This document shows, one piece after another, positions 17,551 through 25,525 of a stretch of DNA of 35,222 nt. A program made the translations under genes and the position numbers. The DNA is from an uncultured Flavobacterium sp. (lineage in GTDB: Bacteria; Bacteroidota; Bacteroidia; Flavobacteriales; Flavobacteriaceae). The notes below the pieces were generated by a model that was not told the origin of the DNA, did no database searches, and saw only the letters and a list, made by a program, of their open reading frames with translations. The stretch lies in NCBI RefSeq assembly GCF_946220915.1, contig NZ_CAMIHH010000023.1, forward strand, positions 1 through 35,222, in the 5' to 3' direction. Every line of letters starts with the position of its first letter. Position 1 is the stretch's first letter.

Positions 17551-18528
17551 ATGGGAAAAATAAAACAATTCGCTTGTTTTGTTTTTATGCTTTGCTGCAT
17601 GGCCTGCAAAACAGGCGAAGACACCGGGGAAATGGCATCGGGGGGCAACCTCAATGAAATATCCATTGTTATAGACGATGTGCTTTGGAATGGCGAGGTG
17701 GGCGACAGCCTGCGCAAAAGGTTTGCTGCTCCGCTTGATGGCCTTAGCCAGGAGGAGCCATTGTTTAGCCTCAACCAGTTTAATGATGCTTCTTTTGAGC
17801 GGGACCATACAAGGCTGCGCAATATCATTGTCGTGGAAAAATCCGGCAAGCGTGATTTTATTTTCAAGCAGGACGGCAACTGCAAGCCACAGAACATTTT
17901 TGCGATACAGGGCCGATCAATCGACGAATTGCTTGAACTTATTGACATGCACGCCGATGAGGTGATCCGTACAATAAAGCAGACGGAAATTACCGAGCTT
18001 CAAAAACGCCATGAAGAAGCAGGCCTGATGGAAGGAGGCATTTTTGCATCACAATACGGCATTTCAATGAAGGTACCTGCATCCTATGGGGTTCCGGTAA
18101 AAAATGACAAATTCCTCTGGCTTAAAAAAGACATACCCAGCGGCAATACCAACATTTTACTTTATTCTGTAAAATATGATGTGCTGGAAAGAAACAAGGA
18201 CATCCTGAATGACATCATCAAAATGCGCGACTCCATTGGCAGGCAGTACATCCACGGTACCGAAACAGGTACGTACATGGTTACTGAAGAAGCTTACTCG
18301 CCCTACTTTTTCATGACCGGATTTAAAGACCGCAGGGCTTTCGAGACTCGCGGCAACTGGGAAATGGAGGGTGATTTCATGAATGGCCCTTTTCTTAATT
18401 ATGCCATACGCGACGACAAACACCAGTGTTACCTCGTGGTAGAAGGTTTCATCTACAGCCCTTCCTCGCCTAAGCGCGACCTTATCATGGAGCTGGAATC
18501 AATAATCAAGTCCATTACTTTCTTATGA
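17551..18528 (+). CDS. DUF4837 family lipoprotein
   Basis: This 325-residue protein belongs to the uncharacterised DUF4837 family of Bacteroidetes. The N-terminus is a lipoprotein signal (FACFVFMLCCMAC, lipidation at the cysteine before KTGEDTG). The family features are recognisable: an early VIDDVLWNGEVGDSLRKRFA block, then LFSLNQF, a middle part that recalls a conserved beta-strand fold, and near the end FMTGFKDRRAFETRGNWEM and FLNYAIRDD. The function is unknown. It is encoded between the lytic transglycosylase and an acetyltransferase gene, and overlaps the latter by 4 nt (ATGA), so the three genes form one unit. A role in the cell envelope is an inference from the lipid anchor and neighbour. 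Confidence 0.85.
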   Translation: MGKIKQFACFVFMLCCMACKTGEDTGEMASGGNLNEISIVIDDVLWNGEVGDSLRKRFAAPLDGLSQEEPLFSLNQFNDASFERDHTRLRNIIVVEKSGKRDFIFKQDGNCKPQNIFAIQGRSIDELLELIDMHADEVIRTIKQTEITELQKRHEEAGLMEGGIFASQYGISMKVPASYGVPVKNDKFLWLKKDIPSGNTNILLYSVKYDVLERNKDILNDIIKMRDSIGRQYIHGTETGTYMVTEEAYSPYFFMTGFKDRRAFETRGNWEMEGDFMNGPFLNYAIRDDKHQCYLVVEGFIYSPSSPKRDLIMELESIIKSITFL

Positions 18529-18980
18529 CACCCGAATTCAAAATAAAGCGATTTAACGAACTTTCTCTAACCGGACTATACCAAATGTTGCAATTGCGCA
18601 GTGAAGTGTTTGTTGTGGAGCAAAACTGCGTTTACCAGGACATTGACGGCAAAGACGACAAGGCATTGCACCTGTTGGGTAGTTTTGAGGGACAAATCGT
18701 GGCCTATACCCGTCTATTCGCCCCTGGCCATTATTTCGAGAATGCATCGGTAGGACGTGTCGTCATCAGCCCAGGATACCGTGACCGCAAATGGGGCCAT
18801 GACCTTATGAAAGCCTCGATTGATGGGATAAAGGAGCATTTCAATACCGGGAACATTACCATATCAGCACAGTTGTATCTTAAGAAATTTTACGAAAGCC
18901 ATGGCTTTGTACAGGAAGGGGATGAATATTTAGAGGATGATATACCACATATCAGGATGCATTTGATTTCAGATTTTTGA
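18525..18980 (+). CDS. ElaA-like GNAT family N-acetyltransferase
   Basis: This 151-residue protein is a GNAT-fold acetyltransferase of the ElaA type. It has the N-terminal FNELSLTGLYQMLQLRSEVF and VVEQNCVYQDIDGKD blocks that mark this subfamily, then the acetyl-CoA binding region VGRVVISPGYRDRKWGHDLM (motif A, with R/Q-x-x-G-x-G/A changed to RDRKWGH) and YLKKFYESHGFVQEGDEY (motif B). The substrate is unknown. Its ATG overlaps the stop of the DUF4837 gene (ATGA), so translation is likely coupled. Confidence 0.92.
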   Translation: MTPEFKIKRFNELSLTGLYQMLQLRSEVFVVEQNCVYQDIDGKDDKALHLLGSFEGQIVAYTRLFAPGHYFENASVGRVVISPGYRDRKWGHDLMKASIDGIKEHFNTGNITISAQLYLKKFYESHGFVQEGDEYLEDDIPHIRMHLISDF

Positions 18981-19121
18981 TTCAGATAAAGCTTCACTCA
19001 TAATCTGAAAAAGTAATGAAAAAACAATTAGTGATGTTTTAATCAACTAAAGTCCTGGTGTAATGTCCAAAGAATAGTCGATGTGGCTAATCCTCCGGCA
19101 AGCGTGTAGCTCAATCCGAAA

Positions 19122-19937
19122 TTAAATCTTCGTTATGACCAGTTCCACCCTCCGGTCATGTTCGCTGCCCTTGCCCAGCGGCTTGGTATTGCCATAGCCT
19201 TTATAGGTCATTCGGTTTTTTGAGATGTTTTTTGAGGCGAGGAATTTATATACCGTTAGTGCCCTATTACCTGACAGCTCACGTTTTTTTGTATCCTTGT
19301 CTATTGCTTCCTTATGGAAGGTGGGCGTACAGCAGATGTGGCCCTGGATCTCGAAATTCAGGTTTTTGTACTTTTGAAGCAGGCGTGCTACTTTTTCAAG
19401 CTCGTTTCGCGACTTTGCTGTAAGTTTACTGCTCCCCCGCTCAAACAAAATATTTTCCAGGTAAATGTGGTCGCCCACGATCATGTCTTTTTTAATGGTA
19501 TTGTAAAAGCCCGGATCCAGCTTTGGCGGTGGTGCAGGCCTGAAGTTCACCACAACATCCACGCGGCGGTTCTTGGATCGTGCCTCGCTTACGTTGTCAA
19601 TGTCCTCATCCAGCATTATGCGCCCCTTGCCCTCTATGGTCACGATGATCTTGTTTTTAATCCCCCTGCCTATCAGCGTATCGCGTATGGTGTTGGCCCG
19701 CTTTGTAGACAGCTTAAAGTTATACTCGTCCTTTCCCCTGTCATCACAATACCCGAATATCTGGATGGTTTCGATACGGGTAGTATCTATAGCCTTGATA
19801 AATGCTACAACATTGTTGCCCTGCTTATCATCAAGATTAAATTTATCAAATTCAAAATAGATCGAATAAAGGGTTTCCTCCTGTGCCATGAGGGGCTGCA
19901 CAAGCAATAGCAATGCTAAGTAAACTAATTTTTTCAT
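19122..19937 (-). CDS. Protein with two tandem OmpA domains
   Basis: This 271-residue protein has a signal peptide (MKKLVYLALLLLVQPLMAQ) and two tandem OmpA-type (peptidoglycan-binding) domains but no barrel or transmembrane part. Domain 1 (about 25-130) is complete: FEFDKFNLDD, GYCDDRGKDEYNFKLSTKRA and SKNRRVDVVV, including the Asp and Arg that bind diaminopimelate in OmpA. Domain 2 (about 160-270) keeps ILFERGSSKLTAKSRNEL, LSGNRALTVYKFL and DRRVELVI, but the loop normally carrying the Asp reads GHICCTPTF and has an insertion. The ATG at 19937 overlaps the TGA stop of kup (TGATG), so the two are translationally coupled; an alternative TTG one codon upstream is less likely. Likely a periplasmic or outer-membrane-associated anchor to the cell wall. 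Confidence 0.88.
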   Translation of the reverse strand: MKKLVYLALLLLVQPLMAQEETLYSIYFEFDKFNLDDKQGNNVVAFIKAIDTTRIETIQIFGYCDDRGKDEYNFKLSTKRANTIRDTLIGRGIKNKIIVTIEGKGRIMLDEDIDNVSEARSKNRRVDVVVNFRPAPPPKLDPGFYNTIKKDMIVGDHIYLENILFERGSSKLTAKSRNELEKVARLLQKYKNLNFEIQGHICCTPTFHKEAIDKDTKKRELSGNRALTVYKFLASKNISKNRMTYKGYGNTKPLGKGSEHDRRVELVITKI

Positions 19938-21910
19938 CAATCGTTATTATGTCCGTTATTTTCATCAACACGCGAAAGTACCATATCTTCCGGCGGATGG
20001 ATCACTATCGGGAATTTCTCCACCTTTACCGAGCTGCTGTCCAGCCCGAATGCGCGCCCTTCCGAAAGGCTTACCTGCTTTAGCACAAAATAAATGTCAA
20101 GCACAAAACGCTCGTACCACGGCAGGTCATTGTCGTAAGAAAGGAATTTTTCTATGAGCACGAATTTAAAATCGCCTATCACATTATTACGGTTCAGCGA
20201 CTCATAACGGCTGGTAATGTCCACTTCGCCCTTTTGCACCATATCGCGCACCACCTGCTTGAACATCAGGTTGATCCTTGGCGCTACACGGAAACCGAGG
20301 TAAAAATCTACCCTGATAACGTCGTCTTTCATAATTTCGCGTACGCGGTATTCCATTTTGTAAGGCTCATCGACAACATTAACGTGTACAAACCAGTAAA
20401 TGTCAGCCCGCTTTGGCCTTTTCTGCAATATGGAATAAATGATCTTCGATTCAATTTCATCGCCAAGCTGGGCATTGGTCATGTACACAAGGTGCGTGGC
20501 ATATTTAGGGATGGAGTCGTCATTGCTGAGCTCGGAAAGTACCTGCTTGTAGTTTTCAATCTTGGTAAACTCGGTATACTCGCTCCTGATCTTTTTCGCC
20601 CAGAACCATACCGCCATTACCAGCGACAGTACACCGGTAATGATAACCGATACATAACCGCCTTTGTGGAACTTATCGATATTCGCCATGAAGAATGCGC
20701 CTTCGATGACAAGGTATACCGCAATAATGAACAGGATTACAATTGTTGGGTACCTTCGTGTGGCCATGAACATGCCCAGCAGGGAGGTAGTCATAAGCAT
20801 GCAGATCACGATGGCAAGTCCGTAAGCCGCCTCCATGGCGCTCGACTCACGGAAATACAGCACTATCGAAACGCAGCCGGCGAACAACAGCCAGTTAACC
20901 GATGGGATATATAGCTGTCCTTTCATTTCAGATGGATATTTTACAGCTACTTTGGGCCAGAAATTAAGGCGCATTGCCTCACTGATCATTGTAAATGAAC
21001 CACTGATAAGGGCTTGTGATGCTATAACTGCTGCCGATGTTGCTATGGCAATGCCAAACGGTAGGAACCAGTCGGGCATGAGAAGGAAGAACGGGTTGGC
21101 CGGGTCATGTGGTTTCCCGCTTATCTGGGTAAGGGTTTCGCCGCTGTGGGCAATGAGGTAGGCACCCTGGCCAAAATAGTTGAGCACCAGCATGGTTTTT
21201 ACAAATATCCAGCTTATCCTGATGTTGCCCCTGCCGCAATGCCCCATATCGCTATAGAGCGCTTCGGCACCGGTAGTACAAAGGAAAACGAAGCCAAGCA
21301 CATAAAAGCCTTCACTGTGCATTTCCAGCAGGTAATGTATGTAATAAGGGTTTAATGCTTTAAGTACAAATACGTTGCCGCTGATTGCAATTACACCCAG
21401 CACGCCCAGCATGCTGAACCATAAAAGCATCATGGGCCCAAAGGCCTTGCCTATGAGCGAGGTGCCGAAACGCTGCACAAAAAACAGCACGAAGAGTATC
21501 GAAATGACAATGGGCACCGTATCAAGGTCTTCATTGTATATGCGTAAACCTTCTATGGCAGAAGATACCGAGATGGGCGGGGTAATGAAGCCATCGGCCA
21601 GAAGGCAGCTGCCCCCTATGATGGCCGGTACGATCATCCATTTCTTTTTAAACCTTTTAAGGAGCGCATACAGCGAGAAGATGCCACCCTCGCCTTTATT
21701 GTCGGCCTTTAGGGTGAGCCATACATATTTTATAGTGGTTTGCAGGGTAATGGTCCAGAAGATGCAGGAAAGCGCACCAAGTACAAGCTCTTCCCTAATG
21801 GCTTCCTTTTCTCCAAAAATGGCCCTCATTACATAGAGGGGTGAAGTGCCTATATCCCCGTAAATAATCCCTAAGGTAACAATCAGACCGCCAAGGGTTA
21901 CCTTGCTCAT
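19937..21910 (-). CDS. kup: KUP/HAK-type potassium transporter
   Basis: This 657-residue inner-membrane protein is a member of the KUP family, which takes up K+ with protons. The family signature IIYGDIGTSPLYVMRAIFG lies at the N-terminus and about 12 hydrophobic segments occupy residues 10-450; conserved stretches include FITPPISVSSAIEGL and TGAEALYSDMGHCG. A hydrophilic C-terminal domain of about 200 residues follows. I used the ATG at 21910; a GTG at 21931 would add VGHSHKH and is possible, since homologues often carry a short His/Lys-containing N-terminus. A TACCTTTG -7-like element is at 21959-21952, without a clear -33 partner. The downstream OmpA-domain gene overlaps the stop by one base. 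Confidence 0.94.
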   Translation of the reverse strand: MSKVTLGGLIVTLGIIYGDIGTSPLYVMRAIFGEKEAIREELVLGALSCIFWTITLQTTIKYVWLTLKADNKGEGGIFSLYALLKRFKKKWMIVPAIIGGSCLLADGFITPPISVSSAIEGLRIYNEDLDTVPIVISILFVLFFVQRFGTSLIGKAFGPMMLLWFSMLGVLGVIAISGNVFVLKALNPYYIHYLLEMHSEGFYVLGFVFLCTTGAEALYSDMGHCGRGNIRISWIFVKTMLVLNYFGQGAYLIAHSGETLTQISGKPHDPANPFFLLMPDWFLPFGIAIATSAAVIASQALISGSFTMISEAMRLNFWPKVAVKYPSEMKGQLYIPSVNWLLFAGCVSIVLYFRESSAMEAAYGLAIVICMLMTTSLLGMFMATRRYPTIVILFIIAVYLVIEGAFFMANIDKFHKGGYVSVIITGVLSLVMAVWFWAKKIRSEYTEFTKIENYKQVLSELSNDDSIPKYATHLVYMTNAQLGDEIESKIIYSILQKRPKRADIYWFVHVNVVDEPYKMEYRVREIMKDDVIRVDFYLGFRVAPRINLMFKQVVRDMVQKGEVDITSRYESLNRNNVIGDFKFVLIEKFLSYDNDLPWYERFVLDIYFVLKQVSLSEGRAFGLDSSSVKVEKFPIVIHPPEDMVLSRVDENNGHNND

Positions 21911-22034
21911 GTGTTTGTGACTATGGCCCACGATAAAACAGAATTAGAGGGCAAAGGTATGTGTTTTTTGGAAATCAGGTTATTGGAAGGCGTTATATTT
22001 AACCTTTATGTAGCAAGATGTAAAAAATATGCCG

Positions 22035-22877
22035 CTAAATGCTGTTGCGGCCAATGGCTTTCGGGTTGCGCGACCATTCGCTCCACGAGCCAACGTACAG
22101 TTTTGGGATGCCCAGCCCTGCATGGTCCAGCGCCAGCAGCGTATGGCAGGCCGTAACCCCCGAGCCGCAATGCACGATTACATTTTCGATCGGTACACCG
22201 GCCAGCGCCGCAGTATATTTTTCGCGCAATGCTGTGGGCGAAAGGAATTTCCCTCCAGCATCAAGGTTTGACACGAAAGGTATATTAATCGCACCCGGAA
22301 TATGCCCCGCTACCAGGTCGATGGGTTCGGTACTACCATCAAAGCGTTCCTTATCACGAACATCGATTACTACGAAATCATCTTTTGAAATGGCCATCTC
22401 AACCTCAGCCATGTGTACTAAAGGCAATAGCCAATGTGAAAAATTATAATCTTTGCCAGGTTTAGCGTATTCAATACAATCAGTTGCGGAATATCCCTCT
22501 TTCTCAGCACTTTGTAGTCTTCCGTTCAGTACCTGCACCCTGTTGTGGCCTGCTGCGCGCAACATCCACCAAAAGCGTGCCGCCGGGTTAGCGCCGTTCT
22601 TATCATCATATACTATCACGTGGCTATCCTGCGTAATGCCAAGCTGACCCAGGACATTACCAAACTTTTCGGGAAACGGCAGCGGATGCCTTCCTCCCAT
22701 GGCAGGATCATCAGGTACATGGGCTAGATCCGCATTGAGGTCGGCATATAGCGCACCTTGCAAATGCCGCATAATGTACCGCTCACGCGATGGCCCCGTA
22801 TCTATAAGGATATAGCTGCCTTTTGGCAGGTGTAGCAACTCTTCAGGTTCAATAAGCGATGGAAGCTGCTCTTTCAC
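22035..22877 (-). CDS. sseA: 3-mercaptopyruvate / thiosulfate sulfurtransferase
   Basis: This 280-residue protein has two rhodanese domains in tandem (about 5-130 and 155-275). The active-site cysteine is Cys237 in the loop CGSGVTACH. The CGSGVTA loop is typical of 3-mercaptopyruvate sulfurtransferases rather than of thiosulfate-specific rhodaneses (CRKGVTA), so mercaptopyruvate is the more probable donor. The first domain is the usual inactive one. The start is a GTG at 22877 (KEQLPSLIEPEELL follows); no in-frame ATG occurs before the first rhodanese domain. It lies 54 nt downstream of sufS in the same direction, so both sulfur-transfer enzymes may be co-transcribed. Confidence 0.9.
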   Translation of the reverse strand: MKEQLPSLIEPEELLHLPKGSYILIDTGPSRERYIMRHLQGALYADLNADLAHVPDDPAMGGRHPLPFPEKFGNVLGQLGITQDSHVIVYDDKNGANPAARFWWMLRAAGHNRVQVLNGRLQSAEKEGYSATDCIEYAKPGKDYNFSHWLLPLVHMAEVEMAISKDDFVVIDVRDKERFDGSTEPIDLVAGHIPGAINIPFVSNLDAGGKFLSPTALREKYTAALAGVPIENVIVHCGSGVTACHTLLALDHAGLGIPKLYVGSWSEWSRNPKAIGRNSI

Positions 22878-22931
22878 TTTATTGCTTTTAAAGGATTTTA
22901 CTGGTTGAAATTTACAGCCGTCCCAATTCCA

Positions 22932-24146
22932 TCACACTAACATCCGCTGTGCCTTTTTCACGGCCTCTGCCAATGCATCGATTTCTTCTTTTGTGTTATA
23001 AAAAGCGAACGATGCCCTTACGGTACCGGGTACCTGGAAAAAATCCATGATCGGTTGGGTACAGTGATGGCCTGTGCGTACCGCAATGCCCATTTTGTCA
23101 ACTATCGCACCAATGTCATATGGGTGAATGCCTTTAAGGTTGAAGGATATTACAGATGTTTTCTTTTCTGCCGTGCCTACAAATTGCATCCCGTCGATTT
23201 CTGAGAGTTTCTGTACACCGTAGTCCAAAAGTTCCTGCTCGTAAGTCGTAATATTGTCAAATCCTACCGAGGTGAGGTAATCAATAGCCGTTCCAAGGAC
23301 GATGCCCCCTTCGATGTGCGGCGTACCTGCCTCAAACTTATGCGGCAGGTCGGCATATGTAGTTTTGGCAAAGGTCACTTCCTTAATCATCTCGCCCCCG
23401 CCCTGGTACGGCGGCAGCTTGTTGAGCCATTCCTCCTTGCCATATAATATCCCACTTCCGGTAGGCCCACAGGCTTTGTGTCCGGATAGGGCATAAAAGT
23501 CACAATCCAGCGCCTGAACGTCCGGCCTGAGGTGTGGTGCGGCCTGTGCACCGTCAATGAGTACGGCGGCACCAACAGTGTGCGCTTTGTCAATAATGTG
23601 TTTTATGGGATTGATGGTGCCCAGCGCATTCGAAATGTGGTTAACTGCGACTATCTTAGTGCGATCCGAAAGCAGCTTTTCAAACTCTTCGATGATGAGC
23701 TCGCCCTTGTTGTTCATTGGTATTACCAAAAGTTTTCCGCCGGTGCGCTCGCAAAGCATTTGCCACGGCACGATGTTGCTGTGGTGCTCCAGGGCAGAGA
23801 TCATTACCTCATCGCCCTCTTTCACGAATTTGGTAAACCCATTCGCCACGAGGTTGATGCCGTGCGTGGTGCCTGCGGTAAACAGTACTTCGTGGGAATG
23901 CCTGGCATTGATGTGTGCCTGGATCGTTTTGCGCGAAGCCTCATACGCATCGGTAGCCAGTTGGCTGAGGGTATGCACCCCGCGATGGATGTTGGCATTG
24001 ATTTCACTGTAATATTTCACAATCGCATCAATAACCTGTTGTGGCTTTTGCGATGTGGCGGCATTGTCAAAATAAACGAGCGGCTTTCCGTTTACTTTTT
24101 GCTCCAGTATTGGGAAATCGGCCCTTATTTTCTGTATATCAAACAT
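22932..24146 (-). CDS. sufS: Cysteine desulfurase SufS
   Basis: This 404-residue cytoplasmic enzyme removes sulfur from cysteine to give alanine and a persulfide that feeds Fe-S cluster assembly. It is a class V (NifS-fold) PLP enzyme of the SufS/CsdA group. The PLP lysine is Lys224 in ALSGHKACGPTGSG, and the catalytic cysteine is Cys362 in RTGHHCTQPIMDFF, the group II form (RxGHHCxQP). The N-terminus MFDIQKIRADFPILEQKVNG and the segment LVYFDNAATSQKP are typical. No sufBCD genes lie beside it in this window; instead a sulfurtransferase follows at 54 nt. Confidence 0.96.
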   Translation of the reverse strand: MFDIQKIRADFPILEQKVNGKPLVYFDNAATSQKPQQVIDAIVKYYSEINANIHRGVHTLSQLATDAYEASRKTIQAHINARHSHEVLFTAGTTHGINLVANGFTKFVKEGDEVMISALEHHSNIVPWQMLCERTGGKLLVIPMNNKGELIIEEFEKLLSDRTKIVAVNHISNALGTINPIKHIIDKAHTVGAAVLIDGAQAAPHLRPDVQALDCDFYALSGHKACGPTGSGILYGKEEWLNKLPPYQGGGEMIKEVTFAKTTYADLPHKFEAGTPHIEGGIVLGTAIDYLTSVGFDNITTYEQELLDYGVQKLSEIDGMQFVGTAEKKTSVISFNLKGIHPYDIGAIVDKMGIAVRTGHHCTQPIMDFFQVPGTVRASFAFYNTKEEIDALAEAVKKAQRMLV

Positions 24147-24275
24147 TAGTATGTGTCATATTATAGTTGGCGGCTATGGATTTTTTACCGGTATAGCCAA
24201 ATGATATGCAAATTTACAGGATGTTTTTGTAATAACGTGATTTTTGGGTTGCGATTTGGAATGGGGACATTTTAC

Positions 24276-24332
24276 CACAAGGGACACAAAGGTTTTCGCT
24301 AAGGTTCAAAGGAGACACAAAGATCCGCAAAG
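24276..24332. repeat. Short repeats with CACAAAG / CGCAAAG words
   Basis: ACACAAAGG, GGTTCAAAGG, ACACAAAGA and CCGCAAAG follow at about 10-18 nt intervals, a degenerate intergenic repeat. The purpose is unknown. Confidence 0.45.
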
Positions 24333-24399
24333 TTTTTAACGCACCCCTTTCCATTCTTTGGAACGGTGCCCGGCAGGATCATGTGGTCAGATAGTGCTT

Positions 24400-24545
24400 A
24401 ACTTTACAGACCTCACCCCCGGCTCTCTCCAAAGGAGAGGGGAGCCAGTGCCGAATAACCCATCTTTTCAATTACCAACCTTCGTATCCGCCAGAGCGAA
24501 GCTCGTCTCTCTCCTTTGGAGAGGGCCGGGGGTGAGGTTAAAGTT
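24400..24545. repeat. Intergenic inverted-repeat element (about 146 bp)
   Basis: The left arm 24400-24439 and the right arm 24509-24545 are near-perfect reverse complements. Each arm has CCTCACCCCCGG, followed or preceded by CTCTCCAAAGGAGAG, which is itself a 15-nt palindrome. The arms flank about 69 nt of non-coding sequence. The structure fits a REP/MITE-like mobile intergenic element. No transposase is present. Confidence 0.65.
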
Positions 24546-24553
24546 TTAACCCC

Positions 24554-24576
24554 TTATTTTTTTTCATTCTAAATAA
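24554..24576. promoter_or_regulatory. Fur-like operator upstream of hmuTUVS
   Basis: A 23-nt motif begins TTATTT and ends AAATAA, with the right half ATTCTAAATAA intact. It is identical at 20 of 23 positions to a site in front of the heme receptor gene (35159-35181). It sits just before the -7 element of hmuT, where a repressor would block polymerase. The assignment to Fur is an inference. Confidence 0.5.
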
Positions 24577-24582
24577 AAGCAA

Positions 24583-24590
24583 TAAATTTG
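24583..24590 (+). promoter_or_regulatory. -7 promoter element of hmuTUVS
   Basis: TAAATTTG matches TAnnTTTG and lies 38 nt before the hmuT ATG. No clear TTTG partner is seen about 20 nt upstream (the stretch is a T run), so it may need an activator or be intrinsically weak. Confidence 0.5.
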
Positions 24591-24628
24591 CCCGACTTAA
24601 TATTCAATCACAACAATTCATCCGCAAA

Positions 24629-25525
24629 ATGAAGAAAATAAACAAATTAATGGCCATGGCACTGATAGTGCTGGCAACCGTTTCCTGCAAAAAGGAGGAA
24701 ACAACTACTGAAGAGACTACCGTAAAAACCGACAGTACTACCGTAGCGGCAGGCCCGCGCATCGTATCGCTTAACGGTGCAGTGACCGAAGTAGTTGCTG
24801 CTCTTGGCCATGAAAAAGAGATCGTTGGCGTAGATGTTACTTCAACCTATCCTGAAAGTGTTGCAAAGTCGGCTAAAGGATTAGGCCACGTAAAGCACGG
24901 CATGTCCATCGAAGCGATCATGGAGCTGAAACCAACGCTTATCCTTGGTACGGAAAAAGACATTACGCCCGACCTTAAAGCGAAGATCGAAGGATCCGGC
25001 ATTAAGTCGGTTATATTCAGTCAGGACTTTTCTGCCGAGGGCGCTAAAAAGCTTATTGCCGATGTAGCTGCTGCCCTTGACCATAAAGCGGATGTTAAGC
25101 CAATACAGGATAAAATTGATGCCGACCGCCAGGGCTTGGTCAAATTTGAAAAAGCGCCAAAAGTGCTGTTCATTTATGCCCGTGGTGCCAATATGCTGAT
25201 GGTAAGCGGTACAGGCACGCCAATAGAGAACATGATAAAATTGGCAGGTGGCGAAAATGCCGTTGCCGATTTTGCCGATTTCAAGCCACTTACACCGGAG
25301 GCCCTCATAAAAGGCAACCCTGATGCCATACTGCTGTTTGACAGCGGTGCCGAAAGCGTGAAGGGTATAGAAGGCGTACTGAAAATTCCGGGGGTTGACA
25401 AGACCAATGCAGGCAAAAATAAGAATATCATAACAATGGATGGCGGTTTGCTTACTAACTTTGGTCCCCGCACCGGCGAAGCGGCTAAAGCGCTGAACCA
25501 GCTGCTTGCTAAGAATGCGAAATAA
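24629..25525 (+). CDS. hmuT: Heme ABC transporter substrate-binding lipoprotein HmuT
   Basis: This 298-residue protein is the heme-binding component of an inner-membrane ABC importer. A lipobox at LATVSC puts lipidation on Cys20, followed by a flexible T/E/K linker. The body is a class III (PF01497-type) binding protein: RIVSLNGAVTEVVAALG, then VDVTSTYPESV with Tyr74, at the place of the axial heme ligand in HmuT and PhuT relatives, then ELKPTLILG, GTGTPIENMIKLAGG and NFGPRTGEA, the last being typical of heme-type members. It is the first gene of the hmuTUVS unit; its 3' end overlaps the permease start by 11 nt. Confidence 0.93.
   Translation: MKKINKLMAMALIVLATVSCKKEETTTEETTVKTDSTTVAAGPRIVSLNGAVTEVVAALGHEKEIVGVDVTSTYPESVAKSAKGLGHVKHGMSIEAIMELKPTLILGTEKDITPDLKAKIEGSGIKSVIFSQDFSAEGAKKLIADVAAALDHKADVKPIQDKIDADRQGLVKFEKAPKVLFIYARGANMLMVSGTGTPIENMIKLAGGENAVADFADFKPLTPEALIKGNPDAILLFDSGAESVKGIEGVLKIPGVDKTNAGKNKNIITMDGGLLTNFGPRTGEAAKALNQLLAKNAK

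Larger units (their letters stand above)
24147..24628. other. Intergenic region between sufS and hmuT with repeats and regulatory sites
   Basis: No gene is supported. From left to right it holds a run of CACAAAG/CGCAAAG-like words (about 24276-24332), a pair of inverted arms (24400-24439 and 24509-24545), a palindromic operator-like motif (24554-24576) and a -7 promoter element (24583-24590) for hmuT. Confidence 0.7.

Noticed and set aside
18981..19009. TTCAGAT/ATCTGAA hairpin between the acetyltransferase and OmpA genes as a bidirectional terminator
   Set aside because: The 7-bp stem has a 15-nt loop and no T tract on either side.
24172..24197. GGCTAT/ATAGCC hairpin upstream of sufS as a riboswitch or attenuator
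   Set aside because: The stem is only 6 bp with a large loop and there is no sign of a known riboswitch fold.
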